Source: Lachnospiraceae bacterium (GTDB lineage: Bacteria; Bacillota; Clostridia; Lachnospirales; Lachnospiraceae). From it: a stretch of 64,000 nt of DNA. Shown here in pieces: positions 27,024 to 36,354 of the stretch. The DNA is taken from positions 62,001 to 126,000 of the forward strand of contig SVDH01000002.1 in assembly GCA_015057865.1 (NCBI GenBank). The letters are read 5' to 3'. Made by a program: the position numbers and the translations under genes. The notes below the pieces were generated by a model. It worked only from the letters and a program-made list of their open reading frames with translations, ran no database searches and was not told the origin of the DNA. Within the stretch, counting starts at the first letter, position 1; the number at the start of each line of letters is the position of its first letter.

Positions 27024-27200
27024 ATGTTAAGAGATGAGGGAATGCGGTTTATCGAGGAAGAAGAAGGAATCGGCGTTGTTGAAATCATACTGATTCTGGT
27101 GGTGCTTGTGGGATTGATCGTGATCTTTAAAAAGCAGCTGACCACGTTGGTCAATAATGCTTTTAAAGGGATTTCGAATAAAGCAGGAAGCCTGGAATGA
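27024..27200 (+). CDS. flp: Flp-type pilin (short type IVb pilin)
   Basis: A 58-residue ORF beginning MLRDEGMRFIEEEEGIGVVE. It has an acidic leader, then a Gly followed by IGVVE, giving Glu at +5 of the mature protein, and the hydrophobic helix IILILVVLVGLIVIF. That is the prepilin peptidase pattern. GGAGGAG is 5 bases before the ATG, the strongest site in the operon, as expected for a major subunit. Its stop overlaps the next start (ATGA). Confidence 0.88.
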   Translation: MLRDEGMRFIEEEEGIGVVEIILILVVLVGLIVIFKKQLTTLVNNAFKGISNKAGSLE

Positions 27201-28711
27201 GAGTGAAGGCCGGCCTGACGGTGTTCCTTGCACTGTTGATCGGTATGATGATCGCAGTGGTGTTTGGGTTTTTGGAGGCGGCAAGAGTCAGTGGGTTAAA
27301 GGCAAACGCAGAAATGCAGACAATGCAGGCGGCAGATTCTCTATTATCAGAGTATCAACCGGGACTATGGAAGGATTATGATGTGCTGTTTTGGGACGCT
27401 TCAGAAAACGGCGCGGATGGAGCAGCGCTCCGACAGAAGCAGTTCCTGGATCAGAACCGAATCATTACAGAAGAAAAAAGAATGCGCTTAGAATATCCGT
27501 TTCTTGAGCTGGATTGCAGCAGAGTCGCAGCGGATGGGTATGAATACGCAACGGACAGAGGAGGAGAACCGTTTCGGGAGCAGGCCGTGATTGCGGCAAA
27601 AGAAGGACTTGCGGAGTCAGCTGTAAAAGAACTGTCGGATGCACTTATACAAAAAGAAGAGGAGCCGGTGCAGGAGGAGACGCTTGAACAAATGGAGATG
27701 GAAGCGGGAGAACTGGACCAAAAGCTGGAGGCAGGTGCCAAAAACGAGGAAGAAGGAAGCGAAGCGTCAGGGGATTCAGAAGCATCGGAGACCGACGCAC
27801 CGGAAGCTCTCTCCTTACAGCAGAAGCATGCGTTGAAAAAAGACAATCCGATCAAATGGATGATCCGGATGAAAAAAGAAGGGATTCTGGCAGTCGTCAT
27901 GCCGGACAGGTCAGTCTCGGAAAAAGAGATGGAACATCCTGATCAGATTGAAAAACGGGCTTTGCAGGCAGGTAATTACATCCATGTAAAACAATCCGGG
28001 AAGGCAGATGACTTATGGTACCTTTTGTATCTGCAGCAGCACTTTTCAGATGCGTCAAGAGAGAGCCTGGGAGGCGTTTTCGATTATGAAATGGAATACC
28101 TGATCGCAGGGAAAGCAAAGGATGCAGACAATCTGAAATCGGTCATCAACCGTCTGTTGCTGATGCGTGAGGGTGTCAATTATGTTTACCTTCTGCATGA
28201 TGCCGGGAAAAACAATGAGGCCCTTCTTTTGGCGACAGCAATCGCTTCTGCTTTTGGTCAGCCGGAGCTTGCAGAGCCGGTAAAACATGTCATTTTGCTG
28301 GCGTGGGCATACGCGGAATCCATCAGTGATGTCAGAGTTTTGCTGGATGGAGGAAAACTCCTGCCGGTCAAGACAAAGGCACAATGGAGGACGGACCTTT
28401 CTGATCTTTCCGGGACGTATCGCGGAGAAGAAGGAAATCCGGAAAACAGCAGGGGCCTTACTTATACGCAGTATCTGCAGCTGCTTTTGCTGGCGGAAAA
28501 GAAAGATAAAGTAACATACAGGACAATGGATCTGATTGAACAAAGGGAGGAGATCCGGATGGATCAGATGATCTCCCGGATGAAGTGCAGCTACCTGTTT
28601 GAGGCACCGCCCCTGTTTTGGCGTTTCGTTACGATAGGGGATAACACTTTTAGGGGATTCGCTTATCAGACAGAGAGAACACTTTCCTATTTTCCGGGCG
28701 AACAAAACTGA
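27197..28711 (+). CDS. Tad-locus protein, DUF5702-like
   Basis: A 504-residue protein with an N-terminal hydrophobic helix (LTVFLALLIGMMIAVVFGFLEAARV) that resembles TadG-type pseudopilins. A long hydrophilic region follows, with a Glu/Ala-rich coiled section around 140-210. Such proteins are regular members of clostridial tad loci; the domain name is from memory and not verified. Likely a minor, membrane-anchored assembly component. Confidence 0.65.
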   Translation: MRVKAGLTVFLALLIGMMIAVVFGFLEAARVSGLKANAEMQTMQAADSLLSEYQPGLWKDYDVLFWDASENGADGAALRQKQFLDQNRIITEEKRMRLEYPFLELDCSRVAADGYEYATDRGGEPFREQAVIAAKEGLAESAVKELSDALIQKEEEPVQEETLEQMEMEAGELDQKLEAGAKNEEEGSEASGDSEASETDAPEALSLQQKHALKKDNPIKWMIRMKKEGILAVVMPDRSVSEKEMEHPDQIEKRALQAGNYIHVKQSGKADDLWYLLYLQQHFSDASRESLGGVFDYEMEYLIAGKAKDADNLKSVINRLLLMREGVNYVYLLHDAGKNNEALLLATAIASAFGQPELAEPVKHVILLAWAYAESISDVRVLLDGGKLLPVKTKAQWRTDLSDLSGTYRGEEGNPENSRGLTYTQYLQLLLLAEKKDKVTYRTMDLIEQREEIRMDQMISRMKCSYLFEAPPLFWRFVTIGDNTFRGFAYQTERTLSYFPGEQN

Positions 28712-28743
28712 ATAGGCCGCATACTGTAAGGAGGTGTCGGGGT

Positions 28744-29670
28744 GTGCTTTTGTACAATAAATGCAGGAAGCATCGGGAAAGAATATATAGTAACTGTTTG
28801 ATTAATCATGTAAAAGCTCTCTCTATCAGACACATGCATTCTGATCATCCGGTCCACCACCTCTGTGTTATGCGAAGAACTTATTTGCCGGGCTGTCGTG
28901 CCAAATGCACAAAGGCACACCCCGGCGCCTCCTTCACGGTAGAAGCGGCTTTTGTACTTCCTCTCTTTTTATTTGCGATTCTGATCATGCTGGGTATTTT
29001 CACATCACTGCAGGCACAGAGCTGTATGTCACAGGCACTGCAGTATTCTGCAAGAAAAACAGCTGTTTCATATATGGATGCCGGGGATTTGCAAAAAGGT
29101 ATTCCGTTGGCGGCAGCAAGGCTGATCGCGATCCGTTATTATCAGCAGAACGGCGGGTGGTCTGATGTGATCGCCGGCGGAACGACCGGGATCTCTTTTC
29201 TGGGATCAGATCTTTCCGGTGAATATGTACATTTATGTGCTTCCTATAAAGTGAAGCTTCCGGTATCGTTCTGGGGGCTCCGTTCTTTACCGGTTTCACA
29301 GTGTATATCGGTCAGAAAATGGATCGGGGCAACTGAAGCATCCGGAATCGGAGCAGACGCTGATGACGGATATGTCTATGTCACAGAATATGGAACAGCC
29401 TATCATAAGGATCTCACCTGTCCTTATCTGGATCTGAGTATCCGTGCGGTTTCAGCAGCAGGTGTATCAAAGAGCCGGAATCTGGACGGTGAAAAATATG
29501 ATGCCTGCAGTTGTTGTGACGGAAATGAGAGCACAGTCTATATCACAGATTATGGAACAGAATATCACAGCAAGCTTTCCTGCAGCCATCTGGTAAGATC
29601 AATTCACCGGGTGGAAGAAGGCAGCACAGGCGGTCTGCATGCCTGTCCGAAGTGTGCAGGTGGAAAATGA
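28744..29670 (+). CDS. TadE-like pseudopilin with duplicated Cys-rich C-terminal motif
   Basis: A 308-residue protein from a GTG at 28744 with GGAGG 9 bases upstream. About 60 residues of basic, Cys/His-containing leader precede GASFTVEAAFVLPLFLF, the TadE-type processing site and helix (Glu at +5 after Ala). The C terminus holds two related units, 211-258 and 265-304, each with YxTxYGTxYHxxLxC, an LxxSI segment and a closing C-x2-C. This motif resembles small zinc-binding units in secreted proteins. The long leader is odd; a shorter start at 28870 lacks a ribosome site. Confidence 0.75.
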   Translation: MLLYNKCRKHRERIYSNCLINHVKALSIRHMHSDHPVHHLCVMRRTYLPGCRAKCTKAHPGASFTVEAAFVLPLFLFAILIMLGIFTSLQAQSCMSQALQYSARKTAVSYMDAGDLQKGIPLAAARLIAIRYYQQNGGWSDVIAGGTTGISFLGSDLSGEYVHLCASYKVKLPVSFWGLRSLPVSQCISVRKWIGATEASGIGADADDGYVYVTEYGTAYHKDLTCPYLDLSIRAVSAAGVSKSRNLDGEKYDACSCCDGNESTVYITDYGTEYHSKLSCSHLVRSIHRVEEGSTGGLHACPKCAGGK

Positions 29671-29681
29671 GGATAGATTAA

Positions 29682-30110
29682 ATGGCAGCAGAAATCATAC
29701 TGGGTGGGTTTTTAGGACTACTTTCGTTGGAAGATCTCAAAAAGCAGGAAGTATCTTTTGGGGTATTGGGGGTAACTGCGGGAACAGGTTTGATCATTTT
29801 GATCAGCCGGACGTTTACAGGATGGCCGGATCTTTTGTTTCGCCTGCTTCCGGGTGCGGGGCTTTTATTATTTGCCATGCTGTCACGGGGAAAGGTCGGG
29901 ACAGGAGATGGGATGGTGTTTCTTGCCATCGGACTTTACTGTACATTTGATCAGGTGATCAGTCTGATGGTGGGTGCATTCCTGACGTCCCTGGTGACAG
30001 CTGTGGTCCTGCTTACAGTCAGAAAGAAGAAAAAAACGGATACGTTTCCTTTTGTGCCATGTATTTTTCTGGCGTACATGACCGGGTTCGTTTTACATAT
30101 GAATGTTTGA
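29682..30110 (+). CDS. Second prepilin peptidase, minimal A24 domain
   Basis: A 142-residue membrane protein with about four to five helices. LSLEDLKKQEVSFGVL gives the first Asp and GKVGTGDGMVFLAIGLY the GxGD Asp. It lacks the N-terminal methylase domain of PilD, as TadV types do. Two such peptidases in one operon suggest separate handling of the Flp pilin and the TadE-like pseudopilins (inference). Confidence 0.82.
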   Translation: MAAEIILGGFLGLLSLEDLKKQEVSFGVLGVTAGTGLIILISRTFTGWPDLLFRLLPGAGLLLFAMLSRGKVGTGDGMVFLAIGLYCTFDQVISLMVGAFLTSLVTAVVLLTVRKKKKTDTFPFVPCIFLAYMTGFVLHMNV

Positions 30111-30120
30111 GGGGGGAAAA

Positions 30121-30333
30121 GTGAGAGCGTCATTTACGGTAGAAGCAGCTATGATCATGCCGGTGGTCATCGTCCTGCTGGTCTTTATGCTGCATCTTAC
30201 GATCGGCCTGTATGAGAATGTTTCAGAAGCAGCAGAAAACATTACAAAGGTTGAAAAACTCGATTCTGTAAAAACATTTCGAGGGCTGTCTGCAGGAAAA
30301 GAACTGATGGAAGGATTGACAGATGGATTTTAA
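30121..30333 (+). CDS. Short TadE/F-like pseudopilin
   Basis: A 70-residue protein from a GTG at 30121 preceded by GGGGGG. It begins MRASFTVEAAMIMPVVIVLL, sharing SFTVEAA with the larger TadE-like protein, so the same peptidase could process both. The leader is only two or three residues. Its end overlaps the FHA gene by 11 bases. Confidence 0.75.
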   Translation: MRASFTVEAAMIMPVVIVLLVFMLHLTIGLYENVSEAAENITKVEKLDSVKTFRGLSAGKELMEGLTDGF

Positions 30334-31504
30334 ATATACACGGACAGCATCCAGCAGCTATATGACGCTAAAGGATGTCGGATATACCTATGAACCATAT
30401 AAAATGCAAATGCTTTTGAATAATAAGATTCCCGGGTTGCTTGATATGAAGGTGATATCGGAAAACGGCATATCCGAATACTGGTATGATATCACAGGAC
30501 TGCAGCCGCTGGACTTTCTGACAGAAAAGGGAAAGATCAGCTGGGACCGTCTTTGTATGATCATTCGCAGCATTTGTGATGTGAAACTGACACTTGAAAA
30601 ATACCTGTTGGATGCGGATGATCTGATCTATGACTGTAAATGTTTTTTTCAGGACCGGAGAACAGAGAAACTCCTGTTTTGTTATGTGCCTGGACTGACA
30701 GATCAGCAGACAAATGGTATGTTAAAGCTGCTCGAAACCATTCTGGAGCGCATCGATCATAACGATCCGAGAACAGTACGTGCAGGGTATGAATTGTATG
30801 AAGCCTGTGCTGCGGGAGAAGCCGGTGTTGAGAGAATGCTCCAATGCCTGCGGTTACAGGAGACAAAGGCATCAACCCCTGAGAATCCGGAAACCGGGAA
30901 AATGGATCCGAAAGTACCCGAAAGCAGTGCTGACTTCTTTTCGGATGCAGTAAAGAAGCCTGCCATGCAGGTCAGGGAGGAAATGATCTGGCCGGTCTCT
31001 GAGGAATCTCATAAATCTAAAAAATCATTTGTAGGGAGACGAAAACGAAAAAAAGAGATAGAAGATGATTCAGATTTCTGGACGGAAGATGATTTTGCGC
31101 AAATGAAAGAGATCGGGAGATGGGACAAACGCCCGGAACCGGTTATAAAGCATGTACAGGAAGAACATCCGACAGAATTGTTTTCAGAATCGGCGGGACC
31201 GGGCAGGATCCGTTTGATCTATCGGGGCGATGGACACGAGCAGGACCTGAAGCCGCAGACATTTCCTTTTCTCATCGGCAAAAAAGAAGGGAATGCCGAT
31301 GGCCTGATCAAAGCACGAACCGTAAGCAGGGTGCACGCAAAAATATATAAAGAAGACGGCAGCTATTATCTGGAGGATGCGAATTCTACAAACGGCACGT
31401 ATGTGAATGGTGAACTTTTACCCTGCCATACCTCATATCCGCTGCGCCAGGCAGACCGGGTGATATTTGGTGATCAGGAATATCAGGTCGCTTTGCTTCC
31501 ATAA
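30323..31504 (+). CDS. FHA-domain protein (DUF6382-like N terminus)
   Basis: A 393-residue cytoplasmic protein. Residues 1-170 look like the conserved N-terminal domain often attached to FHA in this family (name not verified). A charged linker with KKSFVGRRKRKKE follows. Residues 300-393 are a forkhead-associated domain: FPFLIGKKEG, VSRVHAKIYK, YLEDANSTNGTYVNG, which binds phosphothreonine. Last gene of the tad operon; it may couple pilus function to a Ser/Thr kinase not in the window. Confidence 0.82.
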   Translation: MDFKYTRTASSSYMTLKDVGYTYEPYKMQMLLNNKIPGLLDMKVISENGISEYWYDITGLQPLDFLTEKGKISWDRLCMIIRSICDVKLTLEKYLLDADDLIYDCKCFFQDRRTEKLLFCYVPGLTDQQTNGMLKLLETILERIDHNDPRTVRAGYELYEACAAGEAGVERMLQCLRLQETKASTPENPETGKMDPKVPESSADFFSDAVKKPAMQVREEMIWPVSEESHKSKKSFVGRRKRKKEIEDDSDFWTEDDFAQMKEIGRWDKRPEPVIKHVQEEHPTELFSESAGPGRIRLIYRGDGHEQDLKPQTFPFLIGKKEGNADGLIKARTVSRVHAKIYKEDGSYYLEDANSTNGTYVNGELLPCHTSYPLRQADRVIFGDQEYQVALLP

Positions 31505-31520
31505 AAGATTCTGGTATAAT
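31493..31520 (+). promoter_or_regulatory. Promoter of the HIT gene
   Basis: TTGCTT, 16 bases, then TATAAT with an extended TGG just upstream. It overlaps the end of the FHA gene. Confidence 0.5.
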
Positions 31521-31603
31521 TCTGATAGTGATTACATGCGTATGGATGAGAAGATACGCAGGGACAGAATCAGGATCTGTGAGAGAACAGGAGGATAGAA
31601 GCG

Positions 31604-32017
31604 ATGAAAGATGACAATTGTATTTTCTGTAAACTGGCAAACGGTGATATTCCGACCCGCTCGATCTACGAGGATGAGACATTCCGTGTCTTTCTGGATG
31701 CCGCACCGGCAACGAAAGGACATGCGCTGATTGTCCCGAAGGATCATGCAGCAAATCTTTATGAATTGCCGGATGAGACAGCCGGAAAAGCACTGATCCT
31801 GGCAAAGAAGATGGCGGCGCATATGACAGAAAAGCTTGGCTGCGACGGCTTTAATGTCGTTCAGAACAACGGCGAGATCGCCGGGCAGACCGTATTTCAT
31901 TTCCATATGCACCTGATTCCGCGCTATAAAGATGATGCCAATATGAATCGCTTTGTATGGAATCCAACTTCACCGTCCGATGAGGAGCTGGATGCAGTGC
32001 AAGGTCTGCTCAAATAG
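31604..32017 (+). CDS. HIT-family nucleotide hydrolase
   Basis: A 137-residue Hint-type protein. CIFCKLANGDIPTRSIYED carries the CxxC pair, and HFHMHLIPRY is the histidine triad. Such proteins hydrolyse adenosine phosphoramidates or acyl-AMP. The ATG follows AGGAGG. Monocistronic, followed by the structured intergenic RNA candidate. Confidence 0.93.
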   Translation: MKDDNCIFCKLANGDIPTRSIYEDETFRVFLDAAPATKGHALIVPKDHAANLYELPDETAGKALILAKKMAAHMTEKLGCDGFNVVQNNGEIAGQTVFHFHMHLIPRYKDDANMNRFVWNPTSPSDEELDAVQGLLK

Positions 32018-32279
32018 ATATACTTTTTTAACACTGCGAAATTTTATGTTTTAGCAATACATTTGAAAATAGATGAGCCAGGATTAACTGGAATCTGCAA
32101 AGATTTTTTGCGAGTGTTTTGACCAGAGGTGAAATCCGCTCCTTACGAAGACTTAGGCACGACAGCATTCTGGAGTGTCTTAGTCACAGTTAGGAGTTAG
32201 TTCACCGTCGGGAAACGAGCTTTCTTTGAGATTTCGGTTGAGCCTGGCTCATCTTTATAATGTATGTAAAAAAGTATAT
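32018..32279. repeat. 13-bp AT-rich inverted repeat enclosing the RNA candidate
   Basis: ATATACTTTTTTA (32018-32030) is exactly complementary to 32267-32279. It begins one base after the HIT stop and ends 3 bases before the murG stop. It could be a weak bidirectional terminator pair or the ends of a small inserted element. Confidence 0.5.
32071..32254. ncRNA. Rod-like structured RNA candidate, 6S-like architecture
   Basis: 184 bases fold into one long rod. The closing stem is a perfect 12 bp (32071-32082 with 32243-32254). It continues with 32083-32095/32230-32242 (12 of 13 pairs with wobbles). A large internal loop follows (32096-32127 and 32207-32229). Then come GGTGAA/TTCACC (32128-32133 with 32201-32206), CTCCT/AGGAG, and 32150-32160 with 32175-32185 (10 of 11). 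Length and open central bubble resemble 6S RNA, the RNA polymerase regulator, but no conserved 6S sequence is verified. Orientation unresolved. Confidence 0.5.
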
Positions 32280-32281
32280 AT

Positions 32282-33385
32282 TTACCCGACTGCATTGGTG
32301 CCGGCAGATTTCTCTTCGCCGGTGCCGATTGTTTTTTCAATCAGTTCCACGATCGTTGAGATGGCGTCAAGCTGTGCGCTCTGAGACATCGCGTCGATAT
32401 AGGTCTGTTTGTTTTCCCAGAGAGACCGGATCGCAGTCAGGAGCTTTTCGTCCGTCATCTCATCTTCTTCGATCACAACACTGAAGCCCTGCTTTTCAAA
32501 TGATCTTGCATTCAAAATCTGGTCACCGCGGCTGGCTGATTTCGAAAGCGGGATCAGGATATTTGGTTTATGGAGCGCCAAAAGCTCACAGATCGAATTG
32601 GCACCTGCACGGGAAATAACGATCTCTGCAAGAGCCATGACATCCGGAAGCTCCTTCCCGAGATATTCATACTGACGATATCCTTCTGTGCCTTCAAGAG
32701 ACGGATCCAGATGGCCTTTTCCGCAAAGGTGGATGATCTGGAAATGCGCCAACAGTTCAGGAAGCAGGCTGCGGACGGTCTGATTTAAGAAAGCAGAGCC
32801 TAAGCTTCCGCCGATCACCAGCAATGCAGGTTTGTCACCTGTCAGGCCGGTAAACTCCCGTGCACGTGCAGGACTTCCTTCAAACAGCTCTTTCCGGATC
32901 GGAGAACCGGATAAAACCGCACGGCCTTCCGGAAGATAGGGAATCGTTTCCGGGAAATTGCAGCATACCCATGAGGCAGCCGGAAAAGCGATCTTATTGG
33001 CAAGACCCGGTGTGAGATCAGATTCATGGATAATGACCGGGATATGCTTATGCTTTGCGGCAAGTACGACAGGAACACTGACATAACCGCCTTTTGAAAA
33101 AACGATATCCGGCTTAAGCTTCCGCAGGAGGCGGCGTGCCTGCCCGTATCCTTTTAATACACGGAAGGGATCTGACATGTTTTTCAGATCGATATAACGG
33201 CGCAGTTTTCCGGATGAGATGCCGGCATATGGGATGCCGATATCCTGGATCAGCGTTTTTTCAATCCCTTCATAGGAACCGACATAATAAATCTTATAGC
33301 CGGCTTCCTTCAGCTGCGGGATCAGTGCGATATTCGGGGTAACATGTCCGGCGGTTCCACCGCCTGTCAGCAATATTTTTTTCAT
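32282..33385 (-). CDS. murG: MurG, UDP-GlcNAc transferase of peptidoglycan lipid II synthesis
   Basis: A 367-residue GT-B glycosyltransferase that adds GlcNAc to lipid I on the inner membrane face. The N-terminal GGGTAGHVTPNIAL, the central VVIGGSLGS and the donor-site ISRAGANSICELLALHKPNILIP blocks are all seen, as is HESDLTPGLANK. It is alone rather than in a mur cluster. Note that its substrate, UDP-GlcNAc, depends on the glmS/glmM genes later in the window. Confidence 0.92.
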   Translation of the reverse strand: MKKILLTGGGTAGHVTPNIALIPQLKEAGYKIYYVGSYEGIEKTLIQDIGIPYAGISSGKLRRYIDLKNMSDPFRVLKGYGQARRLLRKLKPDIVFSKGGYVSVPVVLAAKHKHIPVIIHESDLTPGLANKIAFPAASWVCCNFPETIPYLPEGRAVLSGSPIRKELFEGSPARAREFTGLTGDKPALLVIGGSLGSAFLNQTVRSLLPELLAHFQIIHLCGKGHLDPSLEGTEGYRQYEYLGKELPDVMALAEIVISRAGANSICELLALHKPNILIPLSKSASRGDQILNARSFEKQGFSVVIEEDEMTDEKLLTAIRSLWENKQTYIDAMSQSAQLDAISTIVELIEKTIGTGEEKSAGTNAVG

Positions 33386-33428
33386 GGAAAATCCATCCTT
33401 TTTTGCAGTTTGAATAATAGTTAAAGGG

Positions 33429-33471
33429 ATTATACTCTTTTTTTGCGAAAAAAGGAATCCTCTGTTATACT
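33429..33471. promoter_or_regulatory. Divergent promoters between murG and pgi
   Basis: Plus strand: TTGCGA (33443-33448), 17 bases, TATACT (33466-33471) toward pgi. Minus strand: TATAAT at 33434-33429 toward murG, with only a weak -35. The two overlap, so the genes may compete for polymerase. Confidence 0.5.
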
Positions 33472-33554
33472 ATTTACACGAATGTGCTGATTAAGGAGCA
33501 CGGAATTGACCACAACAGATTTAAAGACAAAAAAGTCCGGACAAGGGGGAAAAT

Positions 33555-34901
33555 ATGGGAAACGTAAGATTTGACTATTCCAAGACAACACCGTTTATCA
33601 GCGAGGATGAAATGGGTTTTATCAAAGGCCAGACAGAGGCTGCTCGCAATCTGCTGCTTAGCGGTGAGGGAGCAGGAAACGATTACATCGGCTGGGTCAA
33701 TCTGCCGGTAGAATATGACAAAGAAGAATTTGCCAGAATCCTTGCGGCGGCAGAGCGGATCAAACAGGATTCAGAGGTGCTTGTTGTGATCGGCATCGGT
33801 GGGTCTTATCTTGGTGCGCGCGCAGCGATCGAATTCCTTCGCCCGGATTTTTATAACAATCTTCCAAAAGAAGTACGGAAGACACCGGAGATCTATTTTG
33901 CAGGGAATAACATCAGTGGTTCCTATCTTGAGAATCTGCTTGCCGTTATCGGAGACAGGGATTATTCTGTAAATGTGATTTCAAAATCAGGAACGACGAC
34001 AGAACCGGCGATCGCATTCCGTATCTTTAAAGAAAAGCTGGAAGAAAAATACGGTAAGGAAGAGGCAGCAAAGAGAATCTATGCGACGACCGACAAGGCA
34101 AGAGGTGCTTTGAAAGGCCTGGCAGATGAAGAAGGCTATGAGACATTTGTTGTACCGGATGACATCGGCGGGCGCTTCTCCGTTCTGACAGCAGTCGGAT
34201 TACTGCCGATCGCGGTCAGCGGTGCGGACATTACAAAACTAATGGAAGGCGCGGCAGAAGGCAGACAGCGCGCGATAGAGCTTCCGTTTGAAGAAAATGA
34301 TGCCATGAAATATGCTGCTGTCCGTACGATCTTAAACCGAAAGGGCAAAAACATCGAGATCCTGGCAAATTACGAACCGCGTCTGCATTATGTGGCTGAG
34401 TGGTGGAAGCAGCTGATGGGCGAAAGTGAAGGTAAGGACCAGAAGGGTATTTTCCCGGCTTCTGTTGATCTGACGACGGATCTGCATTCTCTGGGACAGT
34501 TCATCCAGGATGGCAGCCGGATCATGTTTGAAACGGTACTTCACGTAGAGAATCCTGACGGACATGTAGAGATCCGTGAAGAAGCAAAAGATCTTGACGG
34601 ACTGAACTATCTGGCAGGAAGAGATATGGCATTTGTCAATGAATGTGCGATGAACGGAACGATGCTCGCACATACCGATGGCGCGACACCGAACCTTCTG
34701 GTTCACATTCCGGGCATGTGCGAAAAATCTCTCGGACAGCTGTTTTACTTCTTTGAATTTGCGGTTGGCGTCAGCGGATATCTGCTCGCTGTGAATCCGT
34801 TTAATCAGCCGGGTGTTGAGAGTTATAAGAAAAACATGTTTGCATTGCTTGGCAAACCGGGATTCGAAGAAATGGGAGAAGCTCTTCGCAAGAGGATTTA
34901 G
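33555..34901 (+). CDS. pgi: Glucose-6-phosphate isomerase
   Basis: A 448-residue isomerase linking glucose-6-P and fructose-6-[58 protein letters not shown] and [17 protein letters not shown] are classic blocks, and the length fits the short bacterial form. It supplies fructose-6-P, the substrate of GlmS encoded 10 kb away. GGGGG precedes the ATG. Confidence 0.96.
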   Translation: MGNVRFDYSKTTPFISEDEMGFIKGQTEAARNLLLSGEGAGNDYIGWVNLPVEYDKEEFARILAAAERIKQDSEVLVVIGIGGSYLGARAAIEFLRPDFYNNLPKEVRKTPEIYFAGNNISGSYLENLLAVIGDRDYSVNVISKSGTTTEPAIAFRIFKEKLEEKYGKEEAAKRIYATTDKARGALKGLADEEGYETFVVPDDIGGRFSVLTAVGLLPIAVSGADITKLMEGAAEGRQRAIELPFEENDAMKYAAVRTILNRKGKNIEILANYEPRLHYVAEWWKQLMGESEGKDQKGIFPASVDLTTDLHSLGQFIQDGSRIMFETVLHVENPDGHVEIREEAKDLDGLNYLAGRDMAFVNECAMNGTMLAHTDGATPNLLVHIPGMCEKSLGQLFYFFEFAVGVSGYLLAVNPFNQPGVESYKKNMFALLGKPGFEEMGEALRKRI

Positions 34902-34931
34902 GATGGCTTTTTCCGTAAGGGAGGAACGATT

Positions 34932-35411
34932 ATGGCAAATGAAACGATGCTGGCGGATATGGCATCAAATCCGATGCTCTGGGTTTGGGTCATTATTATC
35001 GCGGCAAGTATTTTTGCAGAGATTGCAACGCTTGGCCTGACCACCATCTGGTTTGCCGGCGGAGCAGCCGTGGCACTGGGCACTGCCATTGCCGGAGGAA
35101 ACATCTGGCTGCAGATCATTCTTTTCATCATAGTGTCTGTTGTATTAATGGTTCTGATCCGCCCTTACGCAAAAAAAAGGTTCAATATCAGGCGCACGGC
35201 GACAAATGTTGACAGTATCCTCGGTCAGACGGGGATCGTACTCAGTGAAATCGATAACCTGCAGTCACAGGGACTTGTCAAGATTGGTGGTCAGGAATGG
35301 ACGGCGCGGAGTATGGATTCAAGTGAAACCATAGCACCCGGAGAAGAGGTAATCGTTGATCGTGTAGAGGGTGTGAAAGTTATCGTTCGGAAGAAAGAAG
35401 GAGGAGAATAG
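34932..35411 (+). CDS. NfeD-family membrane protein
   Basis: A 159-residue protein with two to three helices (WVWVIIIAASIFAEIATLGLTTIWFAGG, IILFIIVSVVLMVLI) and a C-terminal OB-fold (GQTGIVLSEIDNLQSQGLVKIGGQEWTA). NfeD proteins pair with SPFH proteins; the SPFH gene follows after 1 base, so a membrane microdomain complex is likely. Confidence 0.88.
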   Translation: MANETMLADMASNPMLWVWVIIIAASIFAEIATLGLTTIWFAGGAAVALGTAIAGGNIWLQIILFIIVSVVLMVLIRPYAKKRFNIRRTATNVDSILGQTGIVLSEIDNLQSQGLVKIGGQEWTARSMDSSETIAPGEEVIVDRVEGVKVIVRKKEGGE

Positions 35412-35412
35412 A

Positions 35413-36354
35413 ATGCCAATGGTTGCTGTTATCATTATTGTCATTATCATTATCATTATTCTTGCATCCTGTATCAAGATTGTTCCACAGGCACATGCAT
35501 TTGTTCTGGAACGGCTTGGTGCTTATCAGGCGACATGGGATGTCGGGCTTCACTTTAAGGTTCCGTTTATCGACCGTGTAGCGAAGCGTGTGCTCTTAAA
35601 AGAGCAGGTGGTTGATTTCGCTCCACAGCCGGTGATCACGAAGGATAACGTTACGATGCGGATCGATACGGTTGTATTTTTCCAGATCACGGATCCGAAG
35701 CTTTATGCTTATGGCGTGGAGAACCCGATCTCAGCGATTGAAAATCTGACCGCGACGACACTTCGTAACATCATCGGTGATCTCGAGCTTGATGAGACAC
35801 TGACTTCAAGAGAGACGATCAATACAAAGATGCGTGCGACGCTTGATGAAGCGACAGATCCGTGGGGCATCAAGGTAAACCGCGTAGAGCTGAAAAACAT
35901 CATTCCGCCGCAGGCGATCCAGGATGCGATGGAGAAGCAGATGAAGGCGGAGCGTGAGCGACGTGAAGCGATCCTTCGCGCAGAGGGTGAGAAAAAGTCA
36001 ACGATCCTTGTCGCAGAAGGAAAGAAAGAATCCGCGATCCTGGATGCAGAGGCAGAAAAGCAGGCTGCGATCCTTCGTGCGGAAGCAAAAAAAGAAGCAA
36101 CGATCAAAGAAGCGGAAGGACAGTCGGAAGCAATCATCAAGATCCAGCAGGCAAATGCGGATGGTCTGCGGTTCTTAAGAGAAGCCCAGCCGGATGAAGC
36201 AGTCCTGCGGTTAAAGAGCCTGGAGGCATTTGCAAAAGCAGCAGACGGCAGATCCTCCAAGATCATTATCCCGTCAGAGATCCAGGGCATCGCAGGCCTG
36301 GCCAAGTCAGTCGTTGAGATAGCAAAAGAACCACAAGAGGAGAACCATGAGTAG
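35413..36354 (+). CDS. SPFH/Band 7 (stomatin-like) protein
   Basis: A 313-residue protein with an N-terminal anchor ([19 protein letters not shown]), a Band 7 domain ([48 protein letters not shown]) and a long Ala/Glu/Lys coiled coil (210-265). Such proteins oligomerise into membrane scaffolds. Its end overlaps argF by 8 bases, joining it to an unrelated metabolic run. Confidence 0.92.
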   Translation: MPMVAVIIIVIIIIIILASCIKIVPQAHAFVLERLGAYQATWDVGLHFKVPFIDRVAKRVLLKEQVVDFAPQPVITKDNVTMRIDTVVFFQITDPKLYAYGVENPISAIENLTATTLRNIIGDLELDETLTSRETINTKMRATLDEATDPWGIKVNRVELKNIIPPQAIQDAMEKQMKAERERREAILRAEGEKKSTILVAEGKKESAILDAEAEKQAAILRAEAKKEATIKEAEGQSEAIIKIQQANADGLRFLREAQPDEAVLRLKSLEAFAKAADGRSSKIIIPSEIQGIAGLAKSVVEIAKEPQEENHE

